A stretch of DNA of 64,000 nucleotides from Campylobacter concisus (GCF_003049735.1 NZ_PIRM01000002.1:186001-250000), one strand, 5' to 3'. Positions 8,313-17,818 are shown, numbered from the stretch's first letter. Made by a program: numbers and translations. The notes: generated by a model from the letters alone, not told the origin.

Positions 8313-9083
8313 CTAAGACCTTATCGCCGCGTAGATAGAGCCTAAAATATCATTTTGATATATAAACATGGTCTTTTTTAGCCATTTTTCATCACGTTTT
8401 GTAACGATGCGCTTTATCTCTTCAAGGTTGCCATCAGCTTTATTAATGCCACGTTTTGTCGTAAAAAATGCCTTATAACCATGCTTTTTGGCTGCCATTA
8501 GATACTCATCATTGTATTTGCCACGCGGCCAGCAAAGTGCGTCGTCTTCAAAGCCAAAATTTTTCTTCATAAATTCACGGCAAAGACCAAATTCCTCGTC
8601 CAAGCTAAGCTGCCCAAAATATCCATCAAAATGACCGTGCGTATGTGAGTGAAAGTAAAAATAATCACTCATTTTCTCAATCTGCTCTAAATTTAATATC
8701 ACATCTTGTGGCCTACTTGGAGCAAGCCTTTTGCACTCGTTGTGATCAACATTTAAAAAGTTAGCAGGCCTCATCTCATGTGCCTTTTGCGCCGCTTCTA
8801 TCCAGCCAGTAATTATAAAGATATTTGCCCTTAGCCCAAATTCTTTCACGATAGGATAAGCATAGATGTAGTTGTCCATCCAGCCATCATCAAATGTTAT
8901 GCAAACACTCTTTTTAGGCACTTCAAGCTCACCTTTTTTATACGCAATAAATTCATTTATGCTTAGTGTTTTATAGCCATTTTCAGCTAGAAATTTCATA
9001 TGCGATTTAAACTCATCCACGCTACTAGCGATAAATCCGCTCTTTTCAAGCACGTGGTGATACATCAAAACTGGTACGCTCAT
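8313..9083 (-). CDS. Polysaccharide deacetylase family protein (NodB fold)
   Basis: A protein of 256 residues and a distinct relative of the deacetylase at 6967. Thr-Phe-Asp-Asp-Gly at 63-67 and Ser-His-Thr-His-Gly-His at 146-151 form motifs 1 and 2, and Trp-Pro-Arg-Gly-Lys-Tyr near 190 is motif 3. Tyr-His-His-Val at the N-terminus is common in this group. No signal peptide is evident. It is translationally coupled (ATGA overlap) to the GT4 gene upstream and is the last gene of a three-gene minus-strand LOS block. Confidence 0.8.
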   Translation of the reverse strand: MSVPVLMYHHVLEKSGFIASSVDEFKSHMKFLAENGYKTLSINEFIAYKKGELEVPKKSVCITFDDGWMDNYIYAYPIVKEFGLRANIFIITGWIEAAQKAHEMRPANFLNVDHNECKRLAPSRPQDVILNLEQIEKMSDYFYFHSHTHGHFDGYFGQLSLDEEFGLCREFMKKNFGFEDDALCWPRGKYNDEYLMAAKKHGYKAFFTTKRGINKADGNLEEIKRIVTKRDEKWLKKTMFIYQNDILGSIYAAIRS

Positions 9084-10129
9084 TTTACAAGCTCCATATA
9101 TAAATTTTGAGTATTTTCTATCATTTTTTCGATACTAAAAATTTCTTTTACGTACTCTCTGCCAAACTCACCCATCTGTTTTCTTAAATTTTCATCCAAA
9201 ATGAGCCTTTCGAGCACCTTCTTTAGCTCCTCTTTGTTGCCATTTTCAAATAAAAATCCGCTTTTGCCATTACTTACCGCCTCGCCAAGTCCGCCCACAT
9301 CGCTTCCAATAGTAGCTAGCTTGCACGAAGATGCTTCAAGCAGCGCTCCGCCGATAGCCTCCATCTCTGAAGGCAACACACAAATATCAAGAGAGCCCAA
9401 AAAATCGCTCACGTCGGTTCTGTTGCCAAGCATAAAGATATTTTTTTTATCTTTTATATATTCTTGTAAATTTTTATTTTGCGGGCCATTACCTACGATA
9501 AAAAGGGCTGAATTCTCTAAATTTAGCTCACTAAATGCATCGATTAATAGCTTATGATTTTTAGCTGCCCTTAACACTGCAACGATGCAAACTCCAACTA
9601 CGTCGTCATTTAGGCCAAATTCTTTTTTCATATTTATCTTAAATTTTGGTGTATATTTTTGCGTATCGATGCCTGTATAAATTTTGACGACTTTTTCCTT
9701 TTTCACGCCTCTTTTTATAAGATCCTTGCATACTGAGTCGCACACGCCGACTACTTTTGTACTTAGGTTGTAAGGTAAGGGCGATGTTATAGGCAGCTGC
9801 AAATGCCTAGTGCGAACCACGCTAACGCCACAAATTTTACCCACAATCGCTCCAATGGCACCATCTTTGCCTGAGTGAGTTGAGATGATTTTTATATTAT
9901 TTTGCTTTACAAATTTGCAAATTTTTAAAATTTCAAAGATATTAAAAGACTTTTTGAGATTAAACTCAACAAATTCACACTCTATTTGCTTCTCAAAGCT
10001 TTTTGAGCCAGGATTTAGCCCATAAAAAACCTTAAATTTGCTCTTATCTAGTCCGTTTATCACGCGCTGAGTGCGGTGTTCCTGTCCGCCAAATCCAAGA
10101 GAGCTTTCAAGCTCAAGTATATTTATCAT
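9080..10129 (-). CDS. Family 4 glycosyltransferase
   Basis: A GT-B enzyme of 349 residues. The N-terminal part has Leu-Gly-Phe-Gly-Gly-Gln-Glu-His-Arg, an acceptor-side loop like that of the other GT4 gene in this locus. The C-terminal part has Glu-Met-Glu-Ala-Ile-Gly-Gly-Ala-Leu-Leu-Glu-Ala, the E-x7-E sugar-nucleotide motif. Three bases separate it from the GT2 gene and it overlaps the deacetylase gene downstream. It likely adds a sugar that the coupled deacetylase then acts on; donor and linkage are unknown. Confidence 0.8.
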   Translation of the reverse strand: MINILELESSLGFGGQEHRTQRVINGLDKSKFKVFYGLNPGSKSFEKQIECEFVEFNLKKSFNIFEILKICKFVKQNNIKIISTHSGKDGAIGAIVGKICGVSVVRTRHLQLPITSPLPYNLSTKVVGVCDSVCKDLIKRGVKKEKVVKIYTGIDTQKYTPKFKINMKKEFGLNDDVVGVCIVAVLRAAKNHKLLIDAFSELNLENSALFIVGNGPQNKNLQEYIKDKKNIFMLGNRTDVSDFLGSLDICVLPSEMEAIGGALLEASSCKLATIGSDVGGLGEAVSNGKSGFLFENGNKEELKKVLERLILDENLRKQMGEFGREYVKEIFSIEKMIENTQNLYMELVK

Positions 10130-10132
10130 TTT

Positions 10133-11161
10133 TTACTCTTTAAATTCTTTCATTTTTTTATTTGACAAAAAGCCATTTATTGTATTAAAGATTTTTAAAA
10201 TTTTTGATACATTTTCGTACGATTTTATATTTTTTAGCACTTTAAGTAAAATTCTTTGTTTTAGTCTAAGCTTTGAAAAACCAGATGAGTTTATGATGCT
10301 ATCAATATCTGCATAAAAAAGATCAAGTGCCTTTACATAGCTACTATTGTTTAGATTTGGTCTTGCCAAAATAGCTGGCATATAGACGCTTTTTATCTTT
10401 CTAAGCTCTAGATCTGGCACCATTTCAAGAGCTAAATTTTTGTTTTTTAAAATTGAGATTATGCCATCATATACAAATTTATGATCCATCACAGCTTTTA
10501 ATTTTTCAAAGCCTGCAGTGTTGTTATCTCCTATCTTATAGCAATAAAAAGCCTTATTTAGCTTTACAAGAGTTTTTGAAGCGATAATATTTCTCACTAC
10601 AGTGTGAAAATCTTCAGCTTGCGTGATCCCAACTGGAAATAAATTTTCTTTTAAAATTTTAGTCCTAATCGCCTTGTTTGCCGCATTATGCAAGACTTTG
10701 TTGTGCCTTGAGGCTAAAAGCCTTTTTAGATACTCGTTTTTATCGATTGCGCCATCCTCTTTTGTCTCAAAATCCTTAAAAAGGAGCTTTTTATGACCAT
10801 AGACCTTACACATATCTGTTATCACTATGTCGGCATCAAATTTTTCTGCGATATCATAAACGCATGAAGCATAATCTTTTTCCACATAGTCATCAGCATC
10901 TACGCAGATAGTATATTTGCCACTAGCTAGCAATATACCGTCATTTCTAGCAGCACTAACACCAGCATTGCTCTTTGTTTTTAATATTATTTTATCTTTA
11001 TATTCTTCTAATATTTCTAGCGTATTGTCAGTACTTCCATCATTAATAACTATAATCTCAATATCATCCATGTCTTGAGATATAAGCGAATTTAAACAAT
11101 CCCTAATATGCTCTTTTTTGTTAAAAACAGGCACTACAAAGCTTATTTTCACATTAGGCAC
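10133..11161 (-). CDS. Family 2 glycosyltransferase
   Basis: A protein of 342 residues with a GT-A domain in its first 220: Val-Pro-Val-Phe-Asn, then Asn-Asp-Gly-Ser-Thr-Asp-Asn-Thr at 40-47, then the metal-binding Asp-Ala-Asp-Asp at 88-91. The C-terminal 110 residues are basic and helical with no known domain. The start is GTG, preceded by AAGGAAG. It is first in the minus-strand LOS block and divergent from the ligase gene, with 86 bases between. The sugar transferred is unknown. Confidence 0.8.
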   Translation of the reverse strand: MPNVKISFVVPVFNKKEHIRDCLNSLISQDMDDIEIIVINDGSTDNTLEILEEYKDKIILKTKSNAGVSAARNDGILLASGKYTICVDADDYVEKDYASCVYDIAEKFDADIVITDMCKVYGHKKLLFKDFETKEDGAIDKNEYLKRLLASRHNKVLHNAANKAIRTKILKENLFPVGITQAEDFHTVVRNIIASKTLVKLNKAFYCYKIGDNNTAGFEKLKAVMDHKFVYDGIISILKNKNLALEMVPDLELRKIKSVYMPAILARPNLNNSSYVKALDLFYADIDSIINSSGFSKLRLKQRILLKVLKNIKSYENVSKILKIFNTINGFLSNKKMKEFKE

Positions 11162-11215
11162 GATACTTCCTTTTAATTTTTGTTTAATTGTATATTATTT
11201 TTAGTTCAGCAATGA

Positions 11216-11221
11216 TAAAAT
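11216..11221 (+). promoter_or_regulatory. -10 box for the O-antigen-ligase-like gene
   Basis: TAAAAT preceded by GA, 27 bases before the ATG at 11248, in the divergent gap upstream of the GT2 gene. The ligase RBS is AAAGGAT. Confidence 0.5.
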
Positions 11222-11247
11222 GCCCACTTAAAATTTAAAGGATCTGC

Positions 11248-12420
11248 ATGAAAAATGACATTGCCTCTAAGCTCTACAATCTTTTTTTAGTTATTGTCTT
11301 ATTTACGCTACCAGTAACTGAAGGCTTAAAGCAAATTTCACTCACACTTTTTGTCTTGGCTGGAATTTATATTTGCGTCAAAGAAAAAAAGCAATTTAAA
11401 TTTGATCTCATAAATATCTCGCTTTTTATCTTTGTTTTGGCTACTTTTATAAGCTGCTTGATAAATGGAGTTTCTGTATCAAGAGCACTTGATCCGCTAA
11501 GGTGTATGCTATTTTTCTTTGTAGCCAGAAGTGTCGGCGTAGAAAAAATAAATTTTAAATTTTTATTTTTTGCCTTATTTACTGGTTTGATTGCTGCATT
11601 TATCCCTGCTTGTATAGAAAAATTCACTTCAAATGACCCTTTAGCACTTTTTGAGCTTAAATCAATAGGACACGTAAATCATAGCGCTATTTTTATGCTA
11701 CTAGTTTTTTGTGTAGCATTAGTTTCGATAAATAGCAAAGAAATTTTTGAAAAGTATATAGGCATAAGTGTTGCCGGAATTTGCGTCCTTGGAATAATGA
11801 TAGCTGGCTCTAGAGCTACAATGTATCTTTTACCAATCATTATTTTTACTTACTTGCTTTTTGAAATTTTAAATAAACAGATAAAAATAAAATTTTTATT
11901 AGGCTTGATAATTTTGTTTAGCATAATAGCTATTTCTTATATATATATATCAACGAATATTACTCAAGATCAAAGATTCTATAGTCAACTAACAAAGGGG
12001 GTTACTGGATCAGAGACTAGATATCCGATCTTTGCTAGCGCATTTTATACGTGGTTAGACCACCCTTTATTTGGGATAGGTTCTGGTGAGTTTAAGATCA
12101 TTGATATAACAAAATATTTTCCAGGCAATGTTGAAGTTCATGTTAGTCATGCACACAATACCTTTTTAACATTTTTAACAGAAAAGGGCATCGTTGCCTT
12201 ACTTGCATATTTGATATTTCAACTATCACTCTTTATAAAATTTATTAAAAATTTTAGACAAAATAGCATAGTTTTTCTTGCCCTTTTAATGCTCATGGCT
12301 AATAATATAATCTCACTTGCAAATACAACATTTCACCATGAAAATGCACTTCTAATGCTACTATTTTGGGCTCTAGCTTTAAGTGCGATAGATGAAAAAT
12401 CGACCTTAAAAATTAGCTAA
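11248..12420 (+). CDS. waaL: O-antigen ligase family membrane protein (WaaL-like)
   Basis: A very hydrophobic protein of 390 residues with about ten membrane segments. The long periplasmic loop between residues 250 and 320 carries Gly-Ile-Gly-Ser-Gly-Glu-Phe and Ser-His-Ala-His-Asn-Thr-Phe, the Wzy_C/WaaL signature; the His is catalytic in the family. WaaL joins lipid-linked polysaccharide to the lipid A core on the periplasmic side. No flippase or polymerase gene is in view. A polymerase (Wzy) reading is possible, since the two families share this domain. It ends at a bidirectional hairpin. Confidence 0.7.
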   Translation: MKNDIASKLYNLFLVIVLFTLPVTEGLKQISLTLFVLAGIYICVKEKKQFKFDLINISLFIFVLATFISCLINGVSVSRALDPLRCMLFFFVARSVGVEKINFKFLFFALFTGLIAAFIPACIEKFTSNDPLALFELKSIGHVNHSAIFMLLVFCVALVSINSKEIFEKYIGISVAGICVLGIMIAGSRATMYLLPIIIFTYLLFEILNKQIKIKFLLGLIILFSIIAISYIYISTNITQDQRFYSQLTKGVTGSETRYPIFASAFYTWLDHPLFGIGSGEFKIIDITKYFPGNVEVHVSHAHNTFLTFLTEKGIVALLAYLIFQLSLFIKFIKNFRQNSIVFLALLMLMANNIISLANTTFHHENALLMLLFWALALSAIDEKSTLKIS

Positions 12421-12433
12421 TGCTCCAACACGC

Positions 12434-12469
12434 CTCAACCGTTTCAAATTTCACAAAGAAACGGTTGAG
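12434..12469. terminator. Bidirectional hairpin between waaL and uvrA
   Basis: A perfect 12-bp stem (12434-12445 pairing with 12458-12469) and a 12-base A/T-rich loop in the 57-base gap between converging genes. The T-tracts are short on both sides, so termination strength is uncertain. Confidence 0.65.
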
Positions 12470-12477
12470 CTAAATTT

Positions 12478-15306
12478 CTACTTTTTCTTCATTTCCTCAA
12501 GCTCTTGCGCTAGAAATTCCCCAGTGTAGCTGCCAGTTTTTTTATAGTTTTTAGCTACTTCTTTTACACTACCGCACGCTATTACTTTGCCGCCTTTTGC
12601 GCCGCCTTCTGGTCCCATATCTACGATATAGTCGCAGTTTTTGATAACATCCATATTATGCTCGATCACAAAGACTGAATTTCCAAGATCAACTAGGTGA
12701 TTTAGTACCTTTACTAGCCTATCGACATCGGCAAAATGAAGCCCTGTCGTTGGCTCATCAAGGATGTAAAGCGTATTTCCAGTGTCGCTTCTACTAAGCT
12801 CTTTTGCTAGCTTTACACGCTGCGCCTCGCCGCCACTAAGTGTGACTGCATTTTGCCCAAGTGTGATGTAGCCAAGTCCCACGTCTTGAAGTGTGGTTAG
12901 CTTTGAAGCGATCTTTGGCACAGCCTTGAAAAACTCAACCGCCTCATCTATGCTCATATTTAGCACCTCGGCGATGTTTTTGCCTTTGTATAAAATTTCC
13001 AAGGTTTGAGCGTTATATCTAGCGCCATTACAAACGTCACAAACCACGTTGATATCAGGCAAAAAGTGCATCTCGATCGTGATCTCACCCTCGCCTTGGC
13101 ACTTCTCGCAGCGCCCACCTTTGACATTGAAGCTAAAGCGCCCTATTTTATAGCCTCTAAGCTTGGCCTCTTTAGTCTGTGCAAATAAATTTCTTATCTC
13201 GTCCATCACGCCGGTATATGTCGCTGGATTTGATCGTGGAGTGCGGCCGATCGGGCTTTGATCGAGGTATATAACCTTGTCTAAATTCTCAAGTCCACTT
13301 AAATTTACCCCGGCTATTTTTTTCACTTTTTTGGCTCTATTTAGCTGCTCTTGTGCCTCTGGAAGCAAGGTCTGAAGTATTAGCGAGCTCTTGCCAGATC
13401 CTGAGACGCCAGTGATACCCACAAGGTTTCTAAGTGGAAATTTCGCGGTTAAATTTGAGATATTGTTGATATTTACATTTGAAATTTCGAGCCACTTCTC
13501 AGCTTTTCTATTTTTTTGATAGTCGATCTTTTTCTTACCGTTTATATATTGTGCAGTCTGGGTGTTTGAGCTTAAAAGCTCTTTTGAACTGCCTGCAAAG
13601 ACCACGTTACCACCAAATTTACCAGCTCCAGGGCCAATATCTACGATAAAATCAGCCTCTTCTATCGTTTTTTTATCATGCTCGACGACGATTACAGAGT
13701 TGCCTTTGGCTTGTAAATTTCTAAGCGTCTTTATGAGCTTTAGCGTATCTCGCTCGTGTAGGCCAATACTTGGCTCATCAAGCACATACATGACGCCACT
13801 TAGCCCGCTTCCTATCTGGCTCGCTATCCTGATGCGCTGTGCCTCACCGCCACTGATCGTCCTAGCATCACGCCCAAGCGACAAGTAGCCAAGCCCCACG
13901 TCATATAAAAAGAAAAGCCTCTCATTAATCTCTTTTAAGATAGGCTTTGCGATCGCCTTATCATAGTCGCTAAGATAGGCGAAATTTTTCTCATTCGAGA
14001 AAAAAGCGGTGCAGTTTTCTATACTCATATCTAAAATTTCACCAAGTCCAAGGCCAGCGACCTTGACCGCTAGACTTTGAGGCTTTAGCCTGTGACCATT
14101 ACAAGCATCACAAATTTTCTCACTCATGTATTCGTCAAAGTCTTTGTAATCCTTCAAAAGCCCATGTGAAATTTTAACCACTCCATCAAATTTTCTAAGC
14201 AGTTTATTTCGCTTCCAAAAGAACTCAACATCCTTGACGTTGCCGTATAAAACGAGTCTTTTTTCATCTTCGCTAAGCTCATAATAAGGCTTTTTAGTAT
14301 CGATGCCATTTTGCTCACAAAAAGCAAGCAAAAATTTATAATAATAGCTCATGTTATAGCCATAAAGTAGCTTGATCGCGCCGTTTTCTATCGACTTTTC
14401 CTCATCGATGATCTTGCTCATATCTAGGCTATATCTTATGCCAAGTCCGTCGCAGTGCTCGCAAGCGCCCTTTGGCGAGTTGAAGCTAAAGCTTAGCGGC
14501 TCAAGCGGCGTAAATGAAATTTTACAATCAAAACAAGCCATATGCTCGCTGTAATGTATAAAGCTCTCTTTTAAGCCCAGCTCATCAGCATTTGCGATCT
14601 CTACCTCGACCTCTCCAAAGCTCTCATTTAGTGCCTTTTCCACATCACTTGCAAGGCGCTCGTGATTTTGCTCATCGATGGCGATCCTATCAACGATGAC
14701 CTTTATCGTGTGTTTTTTCGTTTTTGCAAGCTCGATCTCCTCGTCAAGCCTCACCACTACACCATCTATTTGTGCCCTTACAAAGCCTTTTTGGCGTAAA
14801 TTTTCGATCAAATCCGCCCATGTGCCCTTTTTCTCACGAACTAGCGGCGCATAGATGATCACTTTTGCGCCAAGTGGGAGCTTTGAAATTTCATTTATGA
14901 TGTCGCTCGCACTCATTTTTGAGATAGGTTTGCCGCATTTATGGCAGTGCTGCACGCCGATTCTTGCGTATAAGAGCCTTAGATAGTCATAAATTTCAGT
15001 GATCGTGCCAACCGTTGAGCGAGGGTTTTTAGAAGTCGTCTTTTGATCGATCGCAATAGCAGGCGTTAAACCCTCGATCTTATCAACATCAGGCTTGCCC
15101 ACACGGTCTAAAAACTGCCTAGCATAGCTGCTAAGGCTCTCCATGTATCTTCTTTGTCCCTCGGCATAAAGCGTATCAAAGGCTAGCGTGCTCTTGCCGC
15201 TTCCGCTAAGACCGGTAAAAACTACTAATTTATTTTTTGGAATTTTAAGATTTATATTTTTTAAGTTATGTTCTCTTGCGCCAGTTATTTCAATAATATC
15301 GTTCAT
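12478..15306 (-). CDS. uvrA: Excinuclease ABC subunit A
   Basis: Full-length UvrA of 942 residues, the damage-sensing ATPase of nucleotide excision repair that loads UvrB. Walker A of the first ABC module is at 32-40 (Gly-Leu-Ser-Gly-Ser-Gly-Lys-Ser-Thr); the second module has Gly-Val-Ser-Gly-Ser-Gly-Lys-Ser-Ser. Both signature helices read Ser-Gly-Gly-Glu-Ala-Gln-Arg. Zinc-binding Cys pairs are present, including Cys-Glu-Lys-Cys-Gln-Gly and Cys-Asp-Val-Cys-Asn-Gly in the second half. It appears to be transcribed alone, with open gaps on both sides. Confidence 0.97.
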   Translation of the reverse strand: MNDIIEITGAREHNLKNINLKIPKNKLVVFTGLSGSGKSTLAFDTLYAEGQRRYMESLSSYARQFLDRVGKPDVDKIEGLTPAIAIDQKTTSKNPRSTVGTITEIYDYLRLLYARIGVQHCHKCGKPISKMSASDIINEISKLPLGAKVIIYAPLVREKKGTWADLIENLRQKGFVRAQIDGVVVRLDEEIELAKTKKHTIKVIVDRIAIDEQNHERLASDVEKALNESFGEVEVEIANADELGLKESFIHYSEHMACFDCKISFTPLEPLSFSFNSPKGACEHCDGLGIRYSLDMSKIIDEEKSIENGAIKLLYGYNMSYYYKFLLAFCEQNGIDTKKPYYELSEDEKRLVLYGNVKDVEFFWKRNKLLRKFDGVVKISHGLLKDYKDFDEYMSEKICDACNGHRLKPQSLAVKVAGLGLGEILDMSIENCTAFFSNEKNFAYLSDYDKAIAKPILKEINERLFFLYDVGLGYLSLGRDARTISGGEAQRIRIASQIGSGLSGVMYVLDEPSIGLHERDTLKLIKTLRNLQAKGNSVIVVEHDKKTIEEADFIVDIGPGAGKFGGNVVFAGSSKELLSSNTQTAQYINGKKKIDYQKNRKAEKWLEISNVNINNISNLTAKFPLRNLVGITGVSGSGKSSLILQTLLPEAQEQLNRAKKVKKIAGVNLSGLENLDKVIYLDQSPIGRTPRSNPATYTGVMDEIRNLFAQTKEAKLRGYKIGRFSFNVKGGRCEKCQGEGEITIEMHFLPDINVVCDVCNGARYNAQTLEILYKGKNIAEVLNMSIDEAVEFFKAVPKIASKLTTLQDVGLGYITLGQNAVTLSGGEAQRVKLAKELSRSDTGNTLYILDEPTTGLHFADVDRLVKVLNHLVDLGNSVFVIEHNMDVIKNCDYIVDMGPEGGAKGGKVIACGSVKEVAKNYKKTGSYTGEFLAQELEEMKKK

Positions 15307-15480
15307 TAAATTTATACAACCTTTTTAAAATTTTAATCTGTAAATTTAGTCTAAAAGTGATAAAAGATTTATAAAGTAGTTTTTCTAAAATTCAAGATCG
15401 TAGTTAAATTTAAGGGCTTATTTATATCATTTTCAGCTTTTTTTGATATTCTACGCCAAATTTTAACCTAAGGAGAAAAA

Positions 15481-15765
15481 ATGTCTGTAAAAATAACTGA
15501 TATATGCATAAGCTGTGGTTCATGCATTGATGAATGCCCAGTTTCAGCTATCGTTGATGATAGCGACAACCCAACTGGAGCAGATACATACTATGTTTAT
15601 TCAAACAAATGCGTTGAGTGCGTAGGCTACAACGATGAGCCAGCCTGTGCATCTGCCTGTCCAACTGACGGTTGTATCGTATGGGACGCTGTTGTAGCAG
15701 GACAACCTTCGCGCGATCAGATCGGTGCTGATGCACGCAATGGCTCTATTCCAGTTATTCAATAA
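15481..15765 (+). CDS. fdxA: 2[4Fe-4S] ferredoxin
   Basis: A protein of 94 residues. Cys9, Cys12, Cys15 and Cys19 form a classic CxxCxxCxxxCP cluster motif. Cys44, Cys47, Cys56 and Cys60 form the second with an eight-residue insert (CxxC-x8-CxxxCP), as in Allochromatium-type ferredoxins. It should carry low-potential electrons in the cytosol. AAGGAG precedes the ATG. In C. jejuni the equivalent gene is divergent from ahpC; here ahpC lies 3.3 kb away on the same strand. A hairpin terminator follows. Confidence 0.9.
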   Translation: MSVKITDICISCGSCIDECPVSAIVDDSDNPTGADTYYVYSNKCVECVGYNDEPACASACPTDGCIVWDAVVAGQPSRDQIGADARNGSIPVIQ

Positions 15766-15784
15766 ATTTATATTTATAAATTTT

Positions 15785-15812
15785 AGGCTCAATTTGAGCC
15801 TATTTTATTTTT
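15785..15812 (+). terminator. Rho-independent terminator of the ferredoxin gene
   Basis: An 8-bp stem, AGGCTCAA pairing with TTGAGCCT, with a very small loop, followed by a T-rich tail. It lies 20 bases after the ferredoxin stop and ends before the ndk promoter. Confidence 0.8.
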
Positions 15813-15825
15813 AAGCTTTATTTGA

Positions 15826-15831
15826 TATAAT
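15826..15831 (+). promoter_or_regulatory. -10 box for ndk and the lipid cluster
   Basis: TATAAT preceded by TTTGA, 43 bases before the ndk ATG and directly after the ferredoxin terminator. It would drive ndk-DUF177-rpmF-plsX-fabH. Confidence 0.7.
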
Positions 15832-15873
15832 TGCCAACTTCAATTTAAATAACCTAGATTTAAGGAAAAATTT

Positions 15874-16287
15874 ATGCAAAGAACACTTTCTATTATTAAG
15901 CCTGATGCTGTTAAGAAAAATGTTGTTGGAAAAATTATAGATAGATTTGAAAGTAACGGCCTAAGGATCGCAGCTACAAAGAAAATTCAACTTAGCAAAT
16001 GCGATGCAAAAGCATTTTATGCAGTTCATAAAGATAGACCTTTCTTCAACGATCTAGTCGAATTTATGATAAGCGGGCCAGTTGTGGTTATGGTTTTAGA
16101 GGGCGAAAATGCAGTTGCTAAAAACCGCGAGCTAATGGGTGCAACTAACCCAAAAGAAGCAACTCCTGGTACGATAAGAGCTGATTTTGCCGATAGTATT
16201 GATGCAAATGCAGTTCACGGAAGTGACAGCCTAGAAAATGCTGTGAATGAGATAAATTTCTTCTTTGCTTCAAGAGAAATTTGCTAA
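15874..16287 (+). CDS. ndk: Nucleoside diphosphate kinase
   Basis: Normal-length NDK of 137 residues that balances the NTP and dNTP pools by phosphate transfer through a phospho-His intermediate. The active-site His115 lies in Asn-Ala-Val-His-Gly-Ser-Asp-Ser. The N-terminal Ile-Lys-Pro-Asp-Ala-Val and the Gly-x-Thr-Asn-Pro segment near 89-93 are typical. AAGGAA precedes the ATG. It is first in the operon that continues through rpmF and fabH. Confidence 0.96.
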   Translation: MQRTLSIIKPDAVKKNVVGKIIDRFESNGLRIAATKKIQLSKCDAKAFYAVHKDRPFFNDLVEFMISGPVVVMVLEGENAVAKNRELMGATNPKEATPGTIRADFADSIDANAVHGSDSLENAVNEINFFFASREIC

Positions 16288-16303
16288 CTTTAGGTCAAGA
16301 AAA

Positions 16304-16663
16304 TTGATTATATCTTTTTCTAAAATAGCAAACAAAGATATAAGCTTTGAACTAGTAGGAAATGATAATTTAGTTTTTATTGGAATTTTAAAAAGAAAAG
16401 ACCCTTTTTTGGTAAAATGTCAAGGTAAAATAAAAGGGAATGTAAATTATGTTTGCGATCGATGCGGTGAAGTATTTATGTTACCTATTGATCAAGATGT
16501 AGAGCTAAATTTAAGTGACGGTATTTATAAAGATAGCGAAAATGAGCTTAGCGATACGATGGAATTTTTTGATGGCAATATTGATTTAAAAGAAGTCCTT
16601 GAGAGCGAGCTAGAAGCTTTTAAGAGTGATTATTTCTATTGTGAAAAATGTAAAAATTTATAA
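16304..16663 (+). CDS. DUF177 (YceD-like) protein upstream of rpmF
   Basis: A protein of about 119 residues in the DUF177 family, which nearly always sits just before rpmF and has been tied to 23S rRNA metabolism in other organisms. Cys-Asp-Arg-Cys in the middle and Cys-Glu-Lys-Cys at the end are the family's paired cysteines. The preferred start is the TTG at 16304, with AGG about 9 bases upstream; an earlier TTG at 16265 would run 23 bases into ndk. The start is uncertain, the family is not. Confidence 0.8.
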   Translation: MIISFSKIANKDISFELVGNDNLVFIGILKRKDPFLVKCQGKIKGNVNYVCDRCGEVFMLPIDQDVELNLSDGIYKDSENELSDTMEFFDGNIDLKEVLESELEAFKSDYFYCEKCKNL

Positions 16664-16675
16664 AGGAGAGTAAAA

Positions 16676-16822
16676 ATGGCAGTACCAAAGCGAAGAGTGA
16701 GTCATTCTCGTGCAGCAAAACGCAGAACACATTATAAAGTTACACTTCCAGTACCTGTAAAAGACAAAGATGGTTCTTGGAAAATGCCTCACCGTATAAA
16801 CAAAACTACAGGTGAATATTAA
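16676..16822 (+). CDS. rpmF: 50S ribosomal protein L32
   Basis: A ribosomal protein of 48 residues opening Met-Ala-Val-Pro-Lys-Arg-Arg-Val-Ser, the universal L32 start. It lies 12 bases after the DUF177 gene and 3 before plsX, with a strong AAAGGAGAG RBS. It has no Cys at all, so it is the zinc-free form without the two CxxC pairs found in many L32 proteins. Confidence 0.96.
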   Translation: MAVPKRRVSHSRAAKRRTHYKVTLPVPVKDKDGSWKMPHRINKTTGEY

Positions 16823-16825
16823 AAT

Positions 16826-17815
16826 ATGATTCGCATTGCTATCGATGCTATGGGTGGTGATTTTGGTGCAGATCCTATAATATCTGGTGTTATTGATGCA
16901 CTAAAAGAGACAGAATTTAAAGCTGTATTAGTCGGCGATAGCAATGTCATCAAACCACTCATTCCACAGTCTTATTTAAAAAATATCGAATTTTTAGAAG
17001 CTAGCGAAGTTATCTCAATGGCAGATGGCGCAACTGATGCGCTTAAAAGAAAAGATAGTACGATCTACAAAGCAATTGAACTCTTAAAAAACAAGGAAGT
17101 TGATGCTGTAGTTTCTGCTGGTCATAGTGGTGCAACTATGAGTTTAGCTACTCTAAGAATTGGTAGACTAAAAAATATATCTCGTCCAGCAATTGCAACA
17201 CTTATGCCAAATTCAAAAGAATCTGCGACTTTGGTTTTAGATGTTGGTGCAAATGTTGATTGCAGAAGTGAGCATTTGTTTCAATTTGCCATAATGGGTG
17301 AGGCCTATGCAAAAGAAATTTTAGGTAGAAAAGAGCCAAAAGTTGGTCTTTTGTCAAATGGTGAAGAAGAGAGCAAAGGCAATGAAGTTAGCAAAGAAGC
17401 ATTTAAATTAGTTTCTAGGCTTGATAGCTTTGTTGGTAATGCAGAAGGTAATCAAATTTTTGATGGTAGTATTGATGTGATGGTTTGTGATGGTTTTATG
17501 GGAAATATTCTTTTAAAAACTAGCGAAGGCGTTGCAGATGCTATAGGTAAAATTATCAAAAAACAAATTAAAAAATCACCTCTTGCTATAGCTGGCTCTG
17601 TACTCATGAGAAAAGTTTTTAAGACGCTTAAAAAGCAGGTTAGCTATGACGAATATGGCGGTGCACCACTTCTTGGTGTAAATGGTTGCGTTATCATAAG
17701 TCATGGTAAAAGTAATTCAAAAGCTATAAAAAATGCAATTTTTCAAGCAATAAAATTTGCTAATTCAAATATAAATAAAGTTATCGAAGAAGAACTTTCG
17801 CACTTTGCAAGGTAA
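16826..17815 (+). CDS. plsX: Phosphate acyltransferase PlsX
   Basis: A protein of 329 residues that makes acyl-phosphate from acyl-ACP, the substrate for PlsY (encoded at 23224). The opening [11 protein letters not shown] is the family signature. Leu-Asp-Val-Gly-Ala-Asn-Val-Asp-Cys in the middle and [10 protein letters not shown] near the end are also typical. It is peripheral to the membrane. It sits 3 bases after rpmF and 3 before fabH, the usual rpmF-plsX-fabH order that ties ribosome and lipid synthesis. Confidence 0.96.
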   Translation: MIRIAIDAMGGDFGADPIISGVIDALKETEFKAVLVGDSNVIKPLIPQSYLKNIEFLEASEVISMADGATDALKRKDSTIYKAIELLKNKEVDAVVSAGHSGATMSLATLRIGRLKNISRPAIATLMPNSKESATLVLDVGANVDCRSEHLFQFAIMGEAYAKEILGRKEPKVGLLSNGEEESKGNEVSKEAFKLVSRLDSFVGNAEGNQIFDGSIDVMVCDGFMGNILLKTSEGVADAIGKIIKKQIKKSPLAIAGSVLMRKVFKTLKKQVSYDEYGGAPLLGVNGCVIISHGKSNSKAIKNAIFQAIKFANSNINKVIEEELSHFAR

Positions 17816-17818
17816 AAT

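Noticed and set aside
2276..12420. Phase-variable homopolymer tracts in the LOS genes
   Set aside because: No G or C run longer than five was seen in these genes. A runs are present but are normal for this base composition.
12478..15306. Several open frames on the strand opposite uvrA
   Set aside because: They follow from codon bias of a long conserved gene on the other strand and have no RBS or recognisable protein.
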